Source of the DNA: Setophaga petechia
Taxonomy: Eukaryota > Chordata > Aves > Passeriformes > Parulidae
Length of the DNA stretch: 64,000 bases
Direction of reading: 5' to 3'
NCBI GenBank assembly: GCA_024362935.1
Contig: JANCRA010000011.1
Location: 434,001 to 498,000 of the forward strand
In this document: in pieces, positions 52,569 to 64,000 of the stretch
Position numbering within the stretch: the first letter of the stretch is position 1
How the letters are laid out: every line of letters begins with the position of its first letter
The notes under the pieces: model-generated
The model's database searches: none
Seen by the model: the letters and a program-made list of their open reading frames with translations, nothing else
What the model was told of the DNA's origin: nothing
Program-made: the position numbers and the translations under genes

Positions 52569-52636
52569 CAAAGACATTGGGGATGCCTCACTGCTATGCC
52601 AAGACGTATGGTCCAACCAGTTGTAATCCATGTCTC
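52569..52636 (-). CDS. RIMS2: RIMS2 alternative exon A (68 bp)
   Basis: Read on the minus strand, a pyrimidine-rich tract ending TTCTCGCAG is followed by two bases that complete a split codon, then 22 codons beginning DMDYNWLDHTSWHSS and ending PMSL, then a strong donor GTGAGA. The exon ends in phase 0, so it can join directly to the PDZ exon at 50764..50883. I recall the same peptide immediately before HPVTWQPSKDGDR in mammalian RIM2, which supports a real coding exon. It is Trp/His/Ser-rich, without a domain I can name. It has the same entry and exit phases as the 209-bp exon 118 bp downstream, so the two appear to be alternatives. Confidence 0.9.
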
Positions 52637-53851
52637 CTGCGAGAATCAGACAGACAAGATAGTGCAGTAAAGGAAAGGTGAAAGAAAGGACAAACAAAGA
52701 TACAGCAAAATTGTAAAGACTTCTGATTATCCTATCTGATTCATAACCTCTGCCAGGAGGACTTGCAAAGGGCTTCCAAGAAAAAGTTAAGGCTTCAACA
52801 ACTGAGTACATGGAATACGAAAAACAGTGAGGAAGGAGGTACATTTGTGTGAGTTGATGTGTGCAAAGAATTATGTACAGAGCAAAGTATCCTTGCGCCA
52901 TATTTATTAACTATCCCTATAAAATTATAAAATTAAAAAGCCAATTGTATTTCTAATAGAATATCCAGAAGGGGAAGCATTTGAATACAGAATGTCTTAA
53001 GGAACTTATTTCTTTGCTTTTCTAACACAAATTAGTATTTATTCTAGTCACATCAATAAAATACTTAAAACAATGGCACAGTGCATTCATTTTGCAGTAG
53101 ATGATGTTAAGGAAGTTTAAATGAAAATAAAAATGCAGAAGCTATATTGAGAATAAAAAGCATATTAACTTTGCTTTGTCTACTGGTCAAATATTAGGAT
53201 GAATTCTAGTAAGAGCAGGTATCCCACAAAAGGGAGTGTTTAGGGTTTTGACAAAACAAATATTTCATAGAGTCAGAATTTAACCTCCATGGCAGACACA
53301 CAGTAGAAAGAAAAGTTTGAAAAACAGTTTAAGAAGAGATCTAAATTAATGCTGCTGTCCAAAGAATTAGGGAATGACTCATGTATTTTAATAAAACATT
53401 CTCTTTCATGTAGGTACTTTAAACTGTAAATTATGCCCACACATTCTGCACTATTATGTTTATCTTTTTTTTTTCCCCTCACCATTGTTACTACATGTAG
53501 TATGAAAAATATTTTGTTACTGAATGTTGCATAATATTTTTATATTACTATGTGCAGGAAACAAATGTTTCATTTTCTATCAAATTTGACCAAACTAAAG
53601 CAAAGTGGTTCAGGGTTCCTTAATACAGACCTCAAAAAACATTTTTCTATTTCTGTTACTTCAGATCCTGCTTCAACATTGCTCAGCCTATGCCTCTGGA
53701 ACTACATCAGTAGGGTGGTGAAATGCAACTAACAAGTCTTAGCACTGTCTTAACACTTGTCTAGAAAACTTTACAGAAAGGATGTGAAGATACAGCCCCA
53801 TAAAACTACAAAAAACAGAAAAGGCTTTAGTAATGTAAAACATTCTCCCTG

Positions 53852-53915
53852 GAGAGGTATCACAGGATTAACTAGGTTGGAAAAGCCCTTTGAGCTCATC
53901 AAGTCCAACTTAGTA
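53852..53915 (-). mobile_element. CR1 LINE 3'-end fragment
   Basis: TATCACAGGATTAACTAGGT then TGGAAAAGCCCTTTGAGCTC and ATCAAGTCCAACTTAG match the reverse-complement CR1 3' terminus over about 64 bp. Confidence 0.82.
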
Positions 53916-56900
53916 TATTGTACATGTACAATGAGAAATACAATTTTTCAATTGTTTCCTCCTAAAACAGAGACTTGTATATGCTGTATGGGAAAAAAAA
54001 AAATCAAGTCTCATTTTCATTTTAAAGGAAATATTCAAAATACAAAGGTTTTGTTTTCAAGAAGATACTGCGAACTTAGTCCCTTACACATTGCAGAAAT
54101 CTTGTAGCATATTAAATAACCTTTTCTTTCATAAAAACAATGATAAAGTAACTTCATAGAACTATTTTAAGGCATCAAATAATTAATATTTTCTAAATAA
54201 TAAATATGCTGTAAATCTTTAACTATATTTCTTGACTCTTGAAAGGAAGACAACATTTAAAAATGGGAAATTCTTACCAAAACTGCTTTGCCATGAATGT
54301 TAATATCTTGCCTGTATTACAGATAAAAGTGTGGCTATCCTGCCAAAGGGGAAAGAAATATTTATTTGAAAGCCAGTAACATTTTGCTAAAGCTGCTTCT
54401 GCAAAGCGATTTCCAGGGCTGCTTTTGCCTCCAGACACTGCTTTGAGGGGTACTGAGTGAAATCATCAGTGAGCTCATGAAGATCTAGCCCTTACTCACA
54501 AATATACATTTAGAGATGCTGGAAATCATCAGAGGATAGCAAGAGTTCCAGCCTCCATATTGCCTGTTTTACAAATTCCCTGGGGCCTTTAAGCCCTGGT
54601 CCCAGGCTCGTCTGCTGGTATAGCTGGATTCTGCTTACTCCAAGCCCTCTTACCCATTTATTACTGTATGGTGCATCCACAAACAGCATGTGTCCAAGAT
54701 CAGATTCAGTCATTTTGCCAAAATAGTTACTCTTCATCAAATGATAAACCCTGGAACTAAATCTGCACAAAGGAACGCTTGCAAAATTGAGCCTGTTATC
54801 TGATAAAAGCACTCCCTCTTCTTGCTTGACCATTTTCCCTTCCCCTTTTCAAACAAGATATAGAAGGTTTTTTTTAATTGTAGTTGTGTCTCACAGTAAA
54901 TACTAAATAATTGGCATTTATAAAATGAAAAACTAAAATAAGCAACAACTCCATACAAATGCTGTTTTGGTTTTATTTCTGTAAAATAGGAAGTTATGTG
55001 TTTCCAAAAATTATCATATAAATTAGAAGTTGTAAAGCTACTGTAGATCTTATAGATTTTGCCCTTAATACTGTATTAATTGATCTAAATGACAGGCATA
55101 AATCCTATGCAAGTTAATAAAAGCATGATTGTCTGGAAGCCCTGTAGTGTATTACATTTCTATGACAGACATGTATGGCTTAGTATACCTACAACTTTTT
55201 GAAGTAAAACTAGCAGCTTGATAAAGTCACTGGACATCAGTTTCTCAATGGAAGTTCTAGAAATATTAAAATCTTGACTAGGTAAATGATTTTTCAAATC
55301 TTGTAAAATTCAAAGTAATATATGTAAAGCACATAGGTCTTTGCATACAAGAAAAAAACTATAAGTAAATAAACAAAAAAAAAGTAAACAAATAAAATAA
55401 AAGTGAAAACGTGATCTTTTGTAACAGACACCATAGTTGTAACTCTGAGTACCACAAAATACACTTGCTGCTCTCTTAGAAATTAATCACCTACTATAGA
55501 AAATATTTTATTATTGAGAATATATACATTTAGGGTATGCAGCAGAAATTACATAGGAAAAAAATGTCACTTCATTGATAAATTGAAAAGTATATAATAT
55601 CAAAATCATGATTCATGGAAAAGGGACCTAATATATTACTAAGGAAGATACAGTCCTAGTTTATGCCATTATAACAATGTTCAGATGCTTTTTGAGTTCA
55701 GGAGTACAGCTGGATATAGGAAAGTACATATGTGAGGTCTGCTCTTATTAATGTCAATGAGTTCTATGTGTATATGGAAAGCTCCCATGGACTAATCAGG
55801 CTGGGAGAACCACAACATCAGTAAACTTGCCCTTCTGTAGAAACAGGGTTAAGCTGAAGCCTTTGTAACCTTACTGGCATTCGGTGTGCTTTTCTTATTT
55901 TCTCTTCACAAAGCCAAACAGGCAGAGGAAAATATTTTGTTCTTCTACATTCAGGACCCCCAGCAATGGAACCTTCTTGTAGCAATGGGAACTTCGAATG
56001 TTGGAGTATATTTTAAAAGAATTTTGGTCAGTTTCTGCTTTTTGTTTACTGTAATGACTTTCCCACACAGAAATATGACAATTGAGTATTTCTTATAAAG
56101 CATTAAGGAATTTGTATCTAACATACAAGGTGCATGAGTACAATTTTTTGAATGCTGTTTAAGTTCATGGTCAAGTCCAGAACCATTTATCTTCCAAACA
56201 GGCTAGACATAGAGCACTCCATGTAATTGGCTGTTCTATTCATACAGCTATTTGGATGCTCTAAAGTGCCCAAAATCTTCACATAGGATATAAGCATAAC
56301 CCAGGCCCTTTCCACCTAAAGCAAGACCTCTCTAAACTGTCAACTGTTTCCCTTAGTGAACTAAAAACATAATCTTGCTTTGAACCAAAAACTTGTCCTC
56401 AAATTCAGATCTCATTGCCAAAAAGGACAGGTCATATAACTTTAAATTCTTCAGGCTGAGGAGACTACCTGACTGCATGGTATATACTGAAGACATACTT
56501 CTGACTAGAGCCAGTAATTGTACATATATGTCATTACTCAAAACTGCAAATTATTTAACCTTGCAATTGAGTATTTTTCCCCTCAAAGCTTATTTTCAGC
56601 ATAAGGTACAGTGAGCTGAACACATCCCATGAGTCTATATCCTTCTCCTAACTGCAAAGCTCCCAGTGCAGCCTTGTACCAGAAGGTCTCTGGAGTGAAG
56701 TAAAAAGTGAACTACAGCTATTAAGAACTTCTACTTAAGCAGGTTACTTTCTGTATTTGCAATGCTATCCATCCAGTCTGCTACACAGTGGGTGACTCCA
56801 GAGAGGAGCTACACAGCTAGAACTGCCTGGAGGTGATTATATGAGTGCTTAAACAATTGCTTTGTCAGCTCTGGACATTTCAGGGACATTCTAGCTTTTG

Positions 56901-57544
56901 GTGCATGAGCAAATGTAAAGCTGCCTGTCACACAGCTGACTGTAAAGCACAGTAATATTTTCCAACCCAGTCACTGATGAAGTCTGAGTGCTGATTAAAA
57001 AAGAAGCACCCTCCTGCAGGGCTTGCAGGAGGCTTTGAAAATTCCTACCATGCATTTCAACATTTCTTCTTGGAAAACTATTATTTCTCTGGATTTGTCA
57101 ATTTTCAACATGGAACAGCCTAGGAAAATGTCTGAAGGATCTGATCCTAGCAAATAAAAAAAAGAGAAGCTGTTCTTTATGTAAAGGATATGAAGCATAT
57201 TTTGACTTTTAATATGTGAAATACAGAGAAATATAGCAATTAAGAGAAAAATGTATAAATCTCCATTAGTGAATAGCAGAGTACTGCATTCCACAAGGCA
57301 GGTGAGAGAAAAGACTGAGGGAGGTGGGAGCAGGTAACAGTGCATAACCCTGTGGCAAGAATAATGACATTGACACCATACAGCTATTGAATAGAGATGC
57401 TGCTACCAAAGAAATGTTTCTGGACCTCGTGGGCTAGTCACTGAGAACTTTATTTATTTTTTTTCTTTGATTTAAGGGATACTGTTCAGGGGAAGACCTT
57501 ACTAAAAGATTTTATTTGAAGAACCTGGTTTACCCTCAAAAACT

Positions 57545-58027
57545 ATGTAGCCCTGCCTTCAGCTACTAGAAGAACTGCTTAACAGAAAAGATATTACTCT
57601 TGATGCAAAGATTACCTAATGGAAAGGTGAAAGGGTTTCAGCATGTCTATTTCATTCTGCTTCTCTTTCTGAAACAGAGACTTACAATCATTATTAATAG
57701 AGGAATATTTACTGGAAGTATTTTTTTAAATTATGTTTTGCTAGAAGGATTTAAATTGCTTTCTTCAAAATTACATATTCTATATATTCATGTAGCCCTG
57801 TCTTCAGCTACTAGAAGAACTGCTTAACAGAAAAGATATTACTCTTGATGCAAAGATTACCTAATGGAAAGGTGAAAGGGTTTCAGCATGTCTATTTCAT
57901 TCTGCTTCTCTTTCTGAAACTGAGACTTACGATCATTATTAATAGAGGAATATTTACTGGAAGTATTTTTTTAAATTATGTTTTCCTAGAAGGATTTAAA
58001 TTGCTTTCTTCAAAATTACATATTCTA
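57545..58027. repeat. Recent 245-bp tandem duplication
   Basis: Copy 1 (57545-57789) and copy 2 (57790-58027) align with a fixed offset of 245 bp and only four base differences, about 98% identity. The differences are in CCCTGCC/CCCTGTC, GAAACAG/GAAACTG, TTACAAT/TTACGAT and TTTTGCT/TTTTCCT. Each copy carries the same plus-strand open frame beginning MMQRLPNGKVKGFQHV, which has no recognisable product and is best treated as noncoding intron. Confidence 0.97.
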
Positions 58028-60221
58028 AAACAAAATTATGCTCAGTCTGCTCATCAAACATATTTTTATAAATGTTTTTCCTTGGAATAAATCGAAAGAA
58101 AGCATATCAGCATGGCAAATACACTAGGTCACAGCTCAGTACACAAGCTGGATGATCTTATACACTAACAATTATGTCTCTCATATAACACCTGAAGTGT
58201 GACACTGTATGCCACACCATGACCTCTATCATATGATTCAGTACACAAACTTAATCAACAAGAAAATGTACAGGTAGAGTTTAGTTATGGGAGACAGCCA
58301 GACATTTTATACTGTGGTTGCAATATACCATGGCCAGTTTGTTTCCTAATTAGGATTCAGACTTTTCAGGTTTGCACACCTTTGTGTATATTCCCTGATA
58401 CTCTAATAAGATCAGGAAAAACTAAAACTAATTAAGTATAATATCCTATGTGTTTCTCTCTTGCTTGATTATCATTAAGATTTTATCTTAGGAAGATGCT
58501 TATTTCAAGTTATGCTTTTGACCCTACTTGTAGCATTGTCACTTTTTCCCTTCTTCCTTCTGCTGTTAGGAAATTTAGAGCCTGTACCCGAAAAAAGGAA
58601 GTTCTTTTGGCAGAATGCAAAGGAAAACATACATTGAAAAGTTTCAAGACAGTATTTTTGCATCATGCCCAGTGGTACGTAATCAAATGCAATTTATTAC
58701 TCTTTCACTATTATTTTTAAAATACTTATTTTCCCCTTTTCTTCCCTATTCACATCCACGAAGACCACATATGTATTCCTGGGCTGACCTCACACATCCT
58801 CCCTGATTGTGTGTTATAACCATGCATCCTTTCACCTTGGAGTTGCAACTGACAGCTTGATCACAAGTTCTTCACCATTTCAGGCCTGCAACTAGTATCA
58901 GCAATATCAGCTTGCCTACATCTGAATGAGGGACTCATATAAAGAGGAAACAGTGCAGGGGAGAATAATCCTCCTAAAGAATCTCATATCTGGCCTTTGT
59001 TTCAGCATCTTAGAGTTGTATAATACTGTGAAAATGTTCTCATCAGCTAAAGCCAGATAGCCTATTTAGGTGTTCCCAATGAGCCCAGCCTTTTTCACAG
59101 ACTAGTCTACTGAAAGTCAACAAGTTCTTGGATATAATGCACAGAGGAATTATTTGGTGTCTAGAAGGTAAGGAAAACCCCTGTATTTCCTGAATCACTG
59201 AAATCCTGATTCAGAAAAATGCTAAGGAAGCACAGAATCCAACGTTTCTGTGATGTGTTGGAGCTGCTGCGCAACTGGGAACCAAATGGCACACGCACAA
59301 GAAATTCTATCCTCAGACTTTGAAACCAGTCCAGGCAAATTCAACTGTTTTGCTGCCAACAGGAAGGCAATAGTAAAACCTGACAAGCCAGTTGGAAACA
59401 AGTCTTATAGCCCCCTGGAAGTGAAGACAGTTCATAATTGGAGCACTTTGAAAATTTGTGAGAAACAGCTGCAAAGTTTAGGAAACAGGTTTGGGATTTT
59501 GTGTGCTCTCAGTACCTATTTCCATTAGACTTTTCATTACCATTTTATATACACTCACTGAAGAAGCCTTGGTTAAACTGAAGAAATATGTAGCTTCATG
59601 AAAACTCTATTTAGCATTAGTAGACATATTTGCTTATGAAATTCACTTCGTGCTGGCTTACCCTATACTCAGCTTTCTGCAGATATACACTCTTTCTACA
59701 TCCTGAAGCTGTGACTGTGCCAAAATTACTGTCAGAGTAGCTCCAGCAAGGCTGCCTGGCATCTCCAAGTCTCAAGGTCATAGGATTTAATTCACATGAA
59801 CTGAATCCTAAATGTGACCCTATTTCTACTTGGACAGAAATAAGCTCTCTACCTTTGAGAGACAGTGTATAACCAGGTGCATTTCCATTCCTTTTAGTAA
59901 TGGACATATGTTGACAGGGAGCCTATAATAATGTTTTCTATATGCATAGTTCCTTCTAATACTTATTAACAAAAGAAAAAAGAAACCAACAAAAAACCAA
60001 AAAAACTCCCCCATATTTTGTACTTATTTACTTTCAGTCTTTACTGCTTTGATGCCAACACTAATTACTACAGAAAATAACCCCTAACTACTTTGAATCA
60101 GTCTATCTTAATAAGTAAGCTTCAAATTTGCAAAATGAAGACAACAGGAGACCAAGAAAGACAGCAAAGGAATGGATTCTTCATGAGGCACAATATCAAA
60201 TTCACAAATAAGGACATGGAA

Positions 60222-60272
60222 ATGCCAGTTGTACTCACGACAGAGTTGTACTGTCATGAGCACAACTGGCAT
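60222..60272. repeat. 22-bp inverted repeat with 7-base loop
   Basis: The left arm, 60222-60243 (ATGCCAGTTGTACTCACGAC plus AG), is complementary to the right arm, 60251-60272, except at two positions. The loop is AGTTGTA. In RNA made from the minus strand, the RIMS2 sense strand, both mismatches become G-U pairs, so the stem would be fully paired. Function unknown. Confidence 0.92.
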
Positions 60273-61489
60273 GCTAAGAGTTCATCAAGAGAACTATCAA
60301 CCATAAATAAAGCTGAAATAGTGAACATGTCAGGAAGGAAAGTCTTCTTAGCTTAGGTTTAAAGAAACATAAATATATTTATTCATAACAGTTTCCTATC
60401 TTTTATCCCATGTAGAGCTAATCCTAATGAAAGGACACATTACTAAAGTAGAGATGGCTCCTTTCAGAGGCACATCATTATCTAGAATCAATTTCCATCA
60501 CCAGCCCAGCAGCCACCCACATATCATGACTGAGGACCACCCAGTTCTTTCATTGATCATATCTTTTTCCTTTGTCTCCACTACTTCCAGTCAAGATCAC
60601 TGACATCTTGCTATTAAAAAAGTAACTTTAAGAATTACCTATTTTTTGATTTTTCAGTAAGAGATAAACAATATAAAAATAACCTAGATAATTATTTTAT
60701 CTAATAACAAAATTCATCATCATCAACAATAATAATAAATTTAAAATATAAAAACTTTTACATTTTTGAGATGAAACAGGTTTATAAAATAATCAAACCA
60801 GTATCTAAGTTCCAGATACTTGCTGCCTTTTTCTGTTCAGTTCTTAGATTTTGTTTGGGATGAAAATACATTTTTACTTTTACCCTTGGACATGGCTGTT
60901 ATCCTACAAGGACAGCTGAAGGGAAGGAGTAATGCAAAAAAGGTCTAGTTCATGTTTTTAAGCATAGCATTACCAATAATTTCTTACAAACTCTCAGTGG
61001 GTACAGAAGACTCTAATTTCACTCTAAATGTCTTGATAACTGATAAGAAAATGCACATTTCAGAGTAAAAATAAAAACAACCCTTAAAACAATCCTCTGT
61101 CTTACATACTTGAACAACTAGTATTTCAATAGTAAATCATCATTCAGAAGTTAAACTGATTCATTTTCTTGTCTGTAACTCTCAGTTTTTATGCAGAAAG
61201 ACATGGGCAAATTTCAAAATTCTACCTAACAATCAAGAGGGAAGTAAAACTACTGTGGCAAATGTCACCTTTTACATTGTGCATAACGAAGAAATACAGC
61301 ATTTCTTTACAAGTCATAGCAGTTTTTTGGGTTTTTTTTTTCTTTAACTTGACCTAACATTTCTCACGAGGAGTACAAATAACTTTCTGGTTGTCTAAAC
61401 AAGTATGATTATTAACCTGCTAGCTTCTCAAAACTAAACTGCAGGAGACACAACATACATTCACTTTACTTTTAAAATTGTTTGTTTTA

Positions 61490-61740
61490 AGACACAAGAG
61501 CTTGATAGCAGGTGTAAGTCCAGAGCATCATCTATCCCTGGCAGCACACATGCCATAAATGATCTAGAAATATGCAGTGCATCTGCTGATTCAGTTAGCT
61601 ATAGTGGAAGCAAATATAAAAACAGTGCAGGAGGCTCTTTCATCACCTTGACACTGCAATAAAAGCCTTTGTAAACGAGTAATTGGATCATTAATTATTG
61701 ATCTCCCCTTTAGCAGTCATGATGAAGAAAGTAATTTGGT
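61490..61740. other. Possible conserved noncoding element (candidate only)
   Basis: This intronic stretch has balanced composition and no repeat signature. A homeodomain-rich core runs TAATTGGATCATTAATTATT then GATC, with a nearby TCACCTTGACACTG. Its look is that of a neuronal-gene enhancer, but without an alignment this is only a suggestion. Confidence 0.3.
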
Positions 61741-62329
61741 ATATGTAAAAACACCTTTTGTTTTGAGCTTGCTTACATGTTATTTTTGTCAAACCATCTT
61801 CTTTGAAGGAAATTAATTACCTATTTAAGGAAGAACAGAAATCTGAAAATGAAACTCCAGTGGATCCCAGAAGTAAAAATCATCCAGCTGTCTTATTTAG
61901 TTTCATACCTTCTGTGCATAGGCTTGACAGTGTGATACTGTATAATCAAATTAGTTTAGAGCAATGATCTGTTACACCTGGGTTACAGCTTAAAGGACAG
62001 ATGTGCAAAAATAAAATACCAGTGATGGTGGTTGTTTTTGAGACACTTAAGCACAATGAAGGTTATTTTGCTCATGTACACACGTTTATACATACATGCA
62101 GGAAAATTCCCATACACATTACATTAAGAGGAAGGGCAGGTTGAAAAATTAAATATTCAGAAGGTAAGGGTGGTACAAGTCTTAGCTTGCCATGAAGCAT
62201 TTATTTAGTCCCTATACAAATGTATTTATGCATAATATTTCATCATACTATGGTAAAATCCCCCATCCTCACAATGGATCTTCTGTGCACAGAAAGAAAG
62301 GTGTAACCTAAATAAGGAACTAGTTCATA

Positions 62330-62600
62330 TCATTGTTTCTTCAGTTAATGACCCCTTTCATTAGTTACTGAACATAATCTAAATGCAAAATTATTTGTCT
62401 CCTGAGAGCTCTGGTGTTGTGAGAATAGAGTCAGGGTTAAATTCAAGGAATTGTTCTTTGTGGGCTCTCTGTATAATGAAATGAGCAAGATGCTACAATT
62501 AACCCCTTAAAATGAGCTGCTGACATGCAGATGTACCATCAAACACTTTGAAATGTTCCAAACAACTTTCAGTGCCAAACATGAGAAATACGGGGCTTGA
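62330..62600. other. Possible conserved noncoding element (candidate only)
   Basis: Non-repetitive intronic stretch with balanced composition, containing GTTAATGACC and AATTAACCCC sites. No open frame of note. Suggested only by its difference from the surrounding low-complexity sequence. Confidence 0.25.
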
Positions 62601-64000
62601 TTTTTTTTAATATTTTCTTGGATTTTAGTTCTGCCTTTTCCCTGCTCTATTATACCTGTTCTTAGAAAATGGCAAGAATTTACACAAATCTACTCACAAA
62701 ATAAGCAGTAAATTTTATTTTGTGATTAAAACAAACAGAAAAAAAAATCATATTCCCAGCATTTATCCATGACTGCTCATGTCTATGTATACAAGCTGGA
62801 TGGAAACCTCCTTCAAACAAAAATTCCCTAAGAATGTATTTCAAAGAAAACCAAAATGGTTTAAAAAATGTTGTGGAGATTTAATGGTAAGATTGTTAAA
62901 TTAATAGAGAAATACAGATGCAATTTGCATTTTAAATTAATTTAGAATCCTAATGAAAAAAGGTATATATTTTCATTGTAATTTGCACTGACTTCATTAT
63001 TTCAGAAGAATATAGAACAATGGAAGAAGTGTCCACAGAAGAACAGGGGATGTTAGCTCTGCAATTATTTCATTTCACTGAATACATAAAGAAGCACATT
63101 GCTCAGGGACCTTTCCACAGTCAACAAGAACTACACTCATAATTATAGCCTTCATGGTAGCTGAAGCTGTAATAAAAGTTACATAAGGGATTTAATCTTA
63201 GTCTCTTGTTTTTCTATGATCACAATTACCCAAAAATATATCTCCTGAGGCTAAATATTTCCAGAACGAGTTTAAGTAAAAGGTCAGTATTTTCCACTAC
63301 TTTTCAAGGAAAATTCCCTCTCATTCTCTACTTGTTCATTTTTAAATTTCTGGAAATTTATGATAAGAGAAGAAAACCATCAGGGTTTTCAGATGCATCA
63401 TCAGATGCAAACCATAAGGGAATTCTGCCTCATAAATTGGACAGGCCCTACACTATGGAGGCTCTGATTGCTCAAAGCAGTTCTTCAGACAATATAATTT
63501 GTCTGGGTCACACGGAGGTTTTCAGAAGCAATCACATTGTGCAGCAGAGGGTGGACCAGCCTTCTCTTCTCCAGGTAGAAGAGATACATCACAACATAGA
63601 AGGTGCAAAATTGTGATGTAAACACAGAGGCTACTGCTTAAAGGGAGATCAGTAACTTATTCTAGTTACAAATGCATTTAAGGCAACAAAGCTATATACT
63701 CAAAAGGCTTCAGCTGACTTCAGACAGAGTTGAGTAAGATACTTGTAGGCACAGCCAGTTTCAAGCCATCCTCTCCCTTCTTCATTTGCTAATTTCCTTA
63801 GGTACACATCTTACTTGGCAATATAATTTATCCAGATTAACACAACTCTTCAAACCAAAGTTTTACATTTGCCTGGTGACTGTCCAGTTCAATTTCATTT
63901 TCAGATAAACTGCTAGCAAACTAACCTGCTACTGCCTAAAGAAGACTAACAGAAAAGGCAACATGTTATCTCCATAATTTGTCCGAAGACTTATGCACTT

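Larger units (their letters stand above)
142..52636 (-). other. RIMS2: RIMS2 gene, internal part (12 exons, 5' and 3' ends outside the window)
   Basis: RIM2 is a large presynaptic active-zone scaffold. The family tethers Rab3 vesicles, binds Munc13, ELKS and RIM-BP, and recruits CaV2 calcium channels through its PDZ domain. Seen here: exons for the PDZ domain, the PDZ-C2A linker, the whole C2A domain and the start of the C2A-C2B linker, all on the minus strand with GT-AG borders and compatible phases. The call of RIMS2 rather than RIMS1 rests on paralogue-specific segments: NKRLKDGSVPRDSG in the PDZ region, LGAKDLPSREDGRPRNPYVK in C2A, and DYRHNGRDLQSSTLSVPEQ in the linker, where RIMS1 is clearly different as I remember it. 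The zinc finger, the Rab-binding helix and C2B are not in the window. No frameshift or stop was found in any exon. Confidence 0.96.
52637..64000 (-). other. RIMS2: RIMS2 intron upstream of the first visible exon (partial)
   Basis: This stretch precedes the first exon I can identify. No further RIM2 exon was recognised on the minus strand, and the plus-strand open frames are short and unrecognised. It contains a CR1 relic near 53.85 kb, a 245-bp tandem duplication at 57.55-58.03 kb, a 22-bp inverted repeat at 60.22 kb and an ACA/ATA-rich run near 60.72 kb. Two compositionally quiet stretches at 61.49-61.74 and 62.33-62.60 kb may be conserved noncoding DNA. An ordinary large intron near the RIM2 N-terminal exons is the simplest reading. 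An unrecognised alternative first exon cannot be excluded. Confidence 0.75.

Noticed and set aside
52637..52901. The open frame over the RIMS2 alternative exons extends upstream to a Met at 52901, suggesting a 244-codon single protein
   Set aside because: A clear acceptor (TTCTCGCAG) stands at 52637 and the translated part upstream is hydrophobic, intron-like sequence with no RIM similarity. The frame is taken as exon plus flanking intron.
54510..54833. 107-codon minus-strand frame upstream of the alternative exons as a missing RIMS2 exon
   Set aside because: Apart from a chance GKMTES it has no RIM2 similarity, and no convincing acceptor/donor pair in phase was found.
57600..58090. Two almost identical short proteins in tandem (75 and 81 codons)
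   Set aside because: They are explained by the 245-bp DNA duplication; the differences give no sign of coding constraint and the frame lies in a RIMS2 intron.
1..64000. Search for CRISPR arrays, operons, riboswitches, tRNA or rRNA genes
   Set aside because: No regularly spaced repeats, clustered same-strand bacterial-type genes or RNA gene landmarks are present; the window is a vertebrate gene body.

Overview
The window looks like avian nuclear DNA, AT-rich and dominated by intron sequence. It carries several fragments whose 3' ends read like CR1 retrotransposons, plus two copies of an interspersed LTR-like repeat that I associate with bird genomes, probably songbirds. The species call is inference. 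No bacterial, viral-genome, CRISPR, rRNA or tRNA feature was seen.

One gene accounts for all the convincing coding sequence: RIMS2 (Rab3-interacting molecule 2, a presynaptic active-zone scaffold), on the minus strand. Transcription therefore runs from high to low coordinates. Twelve exons with GT-AG borders are readable. From 5' to 3' they are two alternative exons (52569..52636 and 52242..52450), three PDZ exons (50764..50883, 48831..48930, 47984..48107), two linker exons (43501..43547, 42257..42369), three exons for C2A and what follows it (29133..29263, 26266..26437, 25568..25721), and two exons of the Ser/Arg/Pro-rich linker between C2A and C2B (10731..10799, 142..298). The phases join without a break: leaving out the 68-bp alternative, they give 464 codons plus two bases. 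The zinc-finger/Rab3-binding N-terminus lies beyond 64000, and the RIM-BP-binding linker and C2B lie below position 1.

The most interesting gene-structure signal is at 52242..52636. Two exons only 118 bp apart have the same entry phase and the same exit phase, and including both would shift the frame, so they look mutually exclusive. The 118-bp intron between them is open and in frame, so its retention would also keep the reading frame and add a very hydrophobic stretch.

The rest is intron. It holds CR1 relics at about 7.88, 9.97, 15.73, 46.97 and 53.85 kb, with a doubtful one at 32.72 kb, and LTR-like copies at 2.0-2.64 kb and 44.27-44.83 kb. It also holds a 98%-identical 245-bp tandem duplication at 57.5-58.0 kb, a perfect 33-bp x 3 minisatellite at 5.18 kb, a 22-bp hairpin at 60.22 kb that pairs fully only in the RIMS2-sense RNA, and a G-quadruplex motif at 24.78 kb. 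Several GC-richer islands could not be identified. No second gene and no wholly new system could be supported.
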